10,456 nucleotides of DNA, taken from positions 1 to 10,456 of the forward strand of contig CAMYCE010000074.1 in assembly GCA_947254205.1 (NCBI GenBank), in the 5' to 3' direction. Below, one piece after another: positions 7,520 to 10,456 of this stretch. This stretch comes from an uncultured Prevotellaceae bacterium (GTDB taxonomy: Bacteria; Bacteroidota; Bacteroidia; Bacteroidales; Muribaculaceae). The position numbers were made by a program, and so were the translations under genes. Numbering within the stretch: position 1 is the first letter of the stretch; each line of letters opens with the position of its first letter. Under the pieces are notes generated by a model that saw only the letters and a list, made by a program, of their open reading frames with translations, was not told the origin of the DNA and made no database searches.

Positions 7520-7583
7520 CGCCCCCAATTGCTGCTCTCAATTAGCAAGGTCGTGAAAGATGGCGAAAGGTTGAGAGGGGGCG
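7520..7583. other. Imperfect long-arm inverted repeat upstream of valS
   Basis: CTCTCAA at 7535-7541 pairs with TTGAGAG at 7571-7577, and CGCCCC at 7520-7525 pairs with GGGGCG at 7578-7583, leaving an 8 to 9-nt bulge on the left arm and a loop of about 29 nt. It lies upstream of the valS promoter candidate, so it may not be in the valS transcript. It could be an operator, a remnant terminator, or chance in a G/C-tract region. Confidence 0.35.
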
Positions 7584-7605
7584 ATTGATTTGTGATGCTT
7601 TTTCT

Positions 7606-7635
7606 TTTACATTAGCACATCATTGTCTAACTTTG
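7606..7635 (+). promoter_or_regulatory. Candidate valS promoter
   Basis: TAACTTTG at 7628-7635 matches the Bacteroidetes -7 consensus TAnnTTTG exactly. TTTA at 7606-7609 is a near-match to the TTTG -33 box with an 18-nt spacer. Transcription would start about 40-45 nt before the ATG at 7686. No T-box or other riboswitch leader is visible in that short leader. Confidence 0.5.
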
Positions 7636-7685
7636 TAGCTTAATAAATTGAAACATCGCAAATAACGAAAATAATCTGGTGATTT

Positions 7686-10301
7686 ATGAACACTTTAGCA
7701 ACGAAGTATGACCCCAAGGAGGTCGAAGATAAATGGTATAAATATTGGACCGACCACGATTTGTTTAAGTCGGTTCCCGATGAACGTGAACCCTACACCA
7801 TCGTGATTCCGCCCCCCAATGTGACGGGCGTGCTGCACATGGGGCACATGCTCAATGAGACCATTCAAGACATTCTCATTCGTCATGCCCGCATGGAGGG
7901 CAAGAATGCCTTGTGGGTGCCGGGTACCGACCATGCTTCGATTGCTACCGAGGCCAAGGTGGTGAATCGCTTGGCGCAACAGGGTATTAAGAAAACCGAC
8001 CTCACTCGCGATGAGTTTTTGAAGCACGCATGGGACTGGACCCACGAGCATGGAGGCATCATTCTTGAGCAACTCAAGAAGATTGGTGCCAGTTGCGACT
8101 GGAGCCGCACTGCCTTTACCATGGACGAGACTCGCTCTAAGAGTGTGCTCAAGGTGTTTTGCGACCTCTATGAGAAAGGGCTCATTTATCGCGGTGTGCG
8201 CATGGTGAACTGGGACCCCAAGGCCCTCACCGCATTGAGCGACGAGGAGGTGGTGTATAAAGAGGAGCACAGCAAGCTCTACTACTTGCGCTACAAGATT
8301 GTGGGCGAGGAGGGATATGCCATTGTTGCCACCACACGCCCCGAGACCATCATGGGCGATACGGCCATGTGCATCAACCCCAACGACCCCAAGAACACGC
8401 ACCTCAAGGACAAGCGTGTGATTGTGCCACTGGTGGGCCGTGAAATTCCTGTGATTGAAGACGACTATGTAGACATCGAGTTTGGCACGGGTTGCTTGAA
8501 GGTGACCCCAGCCCATGATGTGAATGACTATATGCTTGGCGAGAAATATAATCTTGAGAGCATTGATATTTTCAACGACAATGGCACCATTAGCGACGCA
8601 GCCGGCATGTATGTGGGCATCGACCGCTTTGAGGTGCGCAAGCTCATCGAGAAAGACCTTGCCGAGGCCAACTTGCTGGAGAAGGTTGAGGCCTATGTGA
8701 ATAAAGTGGGCTTTAGCGAGCGCACCAATGTGGCTATTGAGCCTAAACTCTCGATGCAATGGTTCTTGAAGATGGCCGACTTGTGTCGCCCTGCTCTCGA
8801 AGCAGTTGAAACTGGCGACATCAAGTTTTTCCCTGCCAAGTTCATGAACACCTATCGCCACTGGATGACCGACACCAAGGATTGGTGCATCAGCCGTCAG
8901 TTGTGGTGGGGACATCGCATTCCTGCCTATTTCTTGCCCAAGGGTGGCTATGTGGTGGCCCAGTCGCCCGAGCAGGCTCTTGCTCTTGCCCAAGAAAAAG
9001 ACCCCTCGCTCTCGCTTGCCGACTTGCGTCAAGATGAAGACTGCCTCGACACTTGGTTCTCAAGCTGGCTGTGGCCCATCTCGCTCTTTGACGGCATCAA
9101 CAATCCCGGCAACGAGGAGTTGAACTATTACTATCCCACCAGCGACTTGGTGACGGGGCCCGACATCATCTTCTTTTGGGTGGCTCGCATGGTCATGGCT
9201 GGCTATGAATTTATGGGCAAGAAGCCTTTCAACAATGTTTATTTCACTGGCATTGTGCGCGACAAGTTGGGGCGCAAAATGTCGAAATCGCTGGGCAACA
9301 GCCCCGACCCGCTCGAGCTCATCGACCGCTATGGTGCCGATGGTGTGCGCATGGGCTTGATGCTTGCAGCTCCTGCCGGCAACGATATTCTCTATGATGA
9401 TGCCCTGTGTGAGCAAGGTCGCAACTTCAACAACAAAATTTGGAATGCCTTCCGCCTTGTGAAGGGTTGGGAGGTTGCCGATATAGAGCAACCCGAGCAC
9501 AGTCGCCTTGCCGTTGAGTGGTTTGGCAATGTGCTGAGCAGCACTATCGCCGAGGTTGAAGATTTGTTCTCAAAATTCCGCTTGAGCGAGGCCTTGATGG
9601 CCATCTACCGCCTGTTTTGGGAGGAATTTTCGGCTTGGTATCTCGAAACCATCAAGCCAGCCTATCAGCAACCCATCGACCGCGCTACGCTTAACGCCAC
9701 ATTGGGCTACTTCGACACCCTGTTGCGCTTGTTGCACCCCTTCATGCCTTTCATCACCGAGGAGTTGTGGCAACACATCAACGAGCGTGCCGAGGGCGAG
9801 AGCATCATGTATGCCCAACTGCCCAGAATCGCTCCTGCCAACGAGGAGATACTTGCCCACATGGCCGAAGCCAAAGAAATCATTTCGGGTGTGCGCACAG
9901 TGCGCTTGAGCAAGAACATTCCCAACAAGAATGCCATGAGCTTGCAAATTGTGGGCAAGTGGACCAACCCCTTCAAGAGTGTGGTGGTGAAAATTGCCAA
10001 TCTCGACACGATTGCCGAGGTTGAGACCAAAGATACCACGGCAGCAGCCTTCATGGTGGGCACCACCGAGTTTGCCGTGCCACTGGGTGGCAATGTGAAT
10101 GTTGAAGAGGAGTTGCAAAAGCTTGAGGCCGAGCTCGACTACACGCGTGGTTTCCTCAAGAGCGTGGAGAAGAAGTTGAGCAACGAGAAATTTGTGGCTC
10201 ATGCTCCCGAAGCTGTGGTGGCAAGTGAGCGTAAAAAACAGGCCGATGCCCAATCCAAGATTAAGACGCTCGAAGAGAGCATCGCTGCCCTCAAAGGCTA
10301 A
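7686..10301 (+). CDS. valS: Valyl-tRNA synthetase
   Basis: Cytoplasmic class I aminoacyl-tRNA synthetase that charges tRNA-Val with valine and edits misactivated threonine. The 871-aa length fits Bacteroidetes ValS. The N-terminus (TKYDPKEVEDKWYKYW) is typical. The catalytic HIGH motif appears as HMGH (51-54) within PPPNVTGVLHMGH, and KMSKS is at 531-535 followed by LGN. The CP1 editing domain includes ATTRPETIMGDTAMCINP near residue 215. DWCISRQLWWGHRIPAYF lies near 399-416. The anticodon-binding helical domain (about 580-735) contains HPFMPFITEELW. The last 65 or so residues (from ELQKLEAELDYTRGFLKSVE) form the ValS-specific tRNA-binding coiled coil. No residue is obviously missing and the gene appears complete. 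The ATG at 7686 is the natural start, since the frame upstream is not conserved. It appears monocistronic, with its own promoter and a strong terminator. Confidence 0.98.
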   Translation: MNTLATKYDPKEVEDKWYKYWTDHDLFKSVPDEREPYTIVIPPPNVTGVLHMGHMLNETIQDILIRHARMEGKNALWVPGTDHASIATEAKVVNRLAQQGIKKTDLTRDEFLKHAWDWTHEHGGIILEQLKKIGASCDWSRTAFTMDETRSKSVLKVFCDLYEKGLIYRGVRMVNWDPKALTALSDEEVVYKEEHSKLYYLRYKIVGEEGYAIVATTRPETIMGDTAMCINPNDPKNTHLKDKRVIVPLVGREIPVIEDDYVDIEFGTGCLKVTPAHDVNDYMLGEKYNLESIDIFNDNGTISDAAGMYVGIDRFEVRKLIEKDLAEANLLEKVEAYVNKVGFSERTNVAIEPKLSMQWFLKMADLCRPALEAVETGDIKFFPAKFMNTYRHWMTDTKDWCISRQLWWGHRIPAYFLPKGGYVVAQSPEQALALAQEKDPSLSLADLRQDEDCLDTWFSSWLWPISLFDGINNPGNEELNYYYPTSDLVTGPDIIFFWVARMVMAGYEFMGKKPFNNVYFTGIVRDKLGRKMSKSLGNSPDPLELIDRYGADGVRMGLMLAAPAGNDILYDDALCEQGRNFNNKIWNAFRLVKGWEVADIEQPEHSRLAVEWFGNVLSSTIAEVEDLFSKFRLSEALMAIYRLFWEEFSAWYLETIKPAYQQPIDRATLNATLGYFDTLLRLLHPFMPFITEELWQHINERAEGESIMYAQLPRIAPANEEILAHMAEAKEIISGVRTVRLSKNIPNKNAMSLQIVGKWTNPFKSVVVKIANLDTIAEVETKDTTAAAFMVGTTEFAVPLGGNVNVEEELQKLEAELDYTRGFLKSVEKKLSNEKFVAHAPEAVVASERKKQADAQSKIKTLEESIAALKG

Positions 10302-10326
10302 AGATATTAACCCTCTACACAATACC

Positions 10327-10373
10327 CTATAAAATTAAACTCAACTGCAATGCGGTTGAGTTTAATTTTATAG
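10327..10373 (+). terminator. Long perfect palindromic terminator of valS
   Basis: A perfect 19-bp stem (10327-10345 with 10355-10373; arm CTATAAAATTAAACTCAAC) starts 25 nt after the valS stop. The 9-nt loop TGCAATGCG can extend pairing by a G-U and two G-C pairs, leaving an AAT loop. The A-rich left arm and T-rich right arm let it act in both directions, although no long T-run follows. Confidence 0.75.
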
Positions 10374-10393
10374 CCTATTATTGTGGTATTCAC

Positions 10394-10427
10394 TTTTTAG
10401 CACAAATCGGTCATTAGGTTTCTTTGT
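10394..10427 (-). repeat. Right copy of the 34-nt inverted repeat
   Basis: Reverse complement of 223-256 with 31 of 34 positions identical. Like the left copy, it is oriented so that the same sequence runs outward to the window edge, and looser similarity continues into the final bases (CAAATTA here, CAAATTT on the left). It begins about 20 nt after the valS terminator. It may mark the edge of another copy of the mobile or repeated element seen at the left. Confidence 0.75.
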
Positions 10428-10456
10428 TTTTGTCAAATTATTTTGAGTAATTTTTG

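Larger units (their letters stand above)
7382..7685. other. Divergent intergenic spacer between the secreted-protein gene and valS
   Basis: These 304 nt hold the promoters of two divergent genes. The first 115 nt (7382-7495) are very AT-rich; on the minus strand a TAACTTAG-like box is the only weak promoter candidate for the secreted-protein gene. The middle contains runs of G and C (from 7498 and at 7520-7526) and an imperfect stem described separately. The right part carries the valS promoter candidate. No short ORF with convincing coding features was seen. Confidence 0.6.

Noticed and set aside
7636..7685. T-box leader controlling valS
   Set aside because: The leader after the candidate promoter is only about 45-50 nt, too short for a T-box, and no T-box core sequence was seen.
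7695..9032. Long minus-strand open frame (445 codons) antisense to valS
   Set aside because: valS is unmistakable on the plus strand; the antisense translation shows no domain and has the biased composition of a shadow frame.
237..10413. A single giant transposon bounded by TGACCGATTTG ends
   Set aside because: The repeats could be read as inward TG-starting ends, but the enclosed segment holds valS and other core genes, has no transposase inside, and the only transposase fragment lies outside the left repeat.

Overview
The window looks like chromosomal DNA from a Bacteroidales bacterium, most likely Prevotellaceae or Muribaculaceae. This rests on the protein families and on a few sequence habits: genes without strong Shine-Dalgarno sequences, TAnnTTTG-type promoter boxes, a Bacteroidetes-specific DUF3127 protein, and a secreted protein with a C-terminal tail of the YYDLMGR...G.NIVK..NG type. 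The assignment is by recognition only; no database search was run.

Layout from left to right. Positions 1-232 hold a truncated IS3-family transposase fragment on the minus strand. It ends in a 34-nt sequence (223-256) that recurs, inverted, at the right end (10394-10427). Next is a plus-strand group: a PhoB-like response regulator (355-1044), a PhoR-like membrane histidine kinase (1022-2461, overlapping by 23 nt) and, 51 nt later, a PiT phosphate transporter with a fused PhoU-like domain (2513-4750). A short gene follows (4870-5298) for a DUF3127 OB-fold protein with an SSB-like acidic tip. A hairpin at 5363-5398 separates it from a convergent minus-strand gene (5531-7381) for a secreted two-domain 'choice-of-anchor J' protein. 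A 304-nt divergent spacer leads to valS (7686-10301), which ends at a long palindromic terminator (10327-10373).

How the genes fit together. The first three genes form a plausible phosphate sensing and uptake module. The kinase has a PhoR-type extracytoplasmic sensor, the regulator resembles Bacteroidetes PhoB, and the transporter carries its own PhoU-like domain, the class of protein that usually links phosphate transport to PhoR. The DUF3127 protein and ValS are housekeeping (DNA metabolism and translation). The secreted protein is the most lineage-specific gene. I found no CRISPR array, tRNA, rRNA, phage, toxin-antitoxin or obvious defence system. The most unusual features are the inverted repeat pair at the two ends, the SSB-like tip on the DUF3127 protein, and the duplicated domain architecture of the secreted protein.
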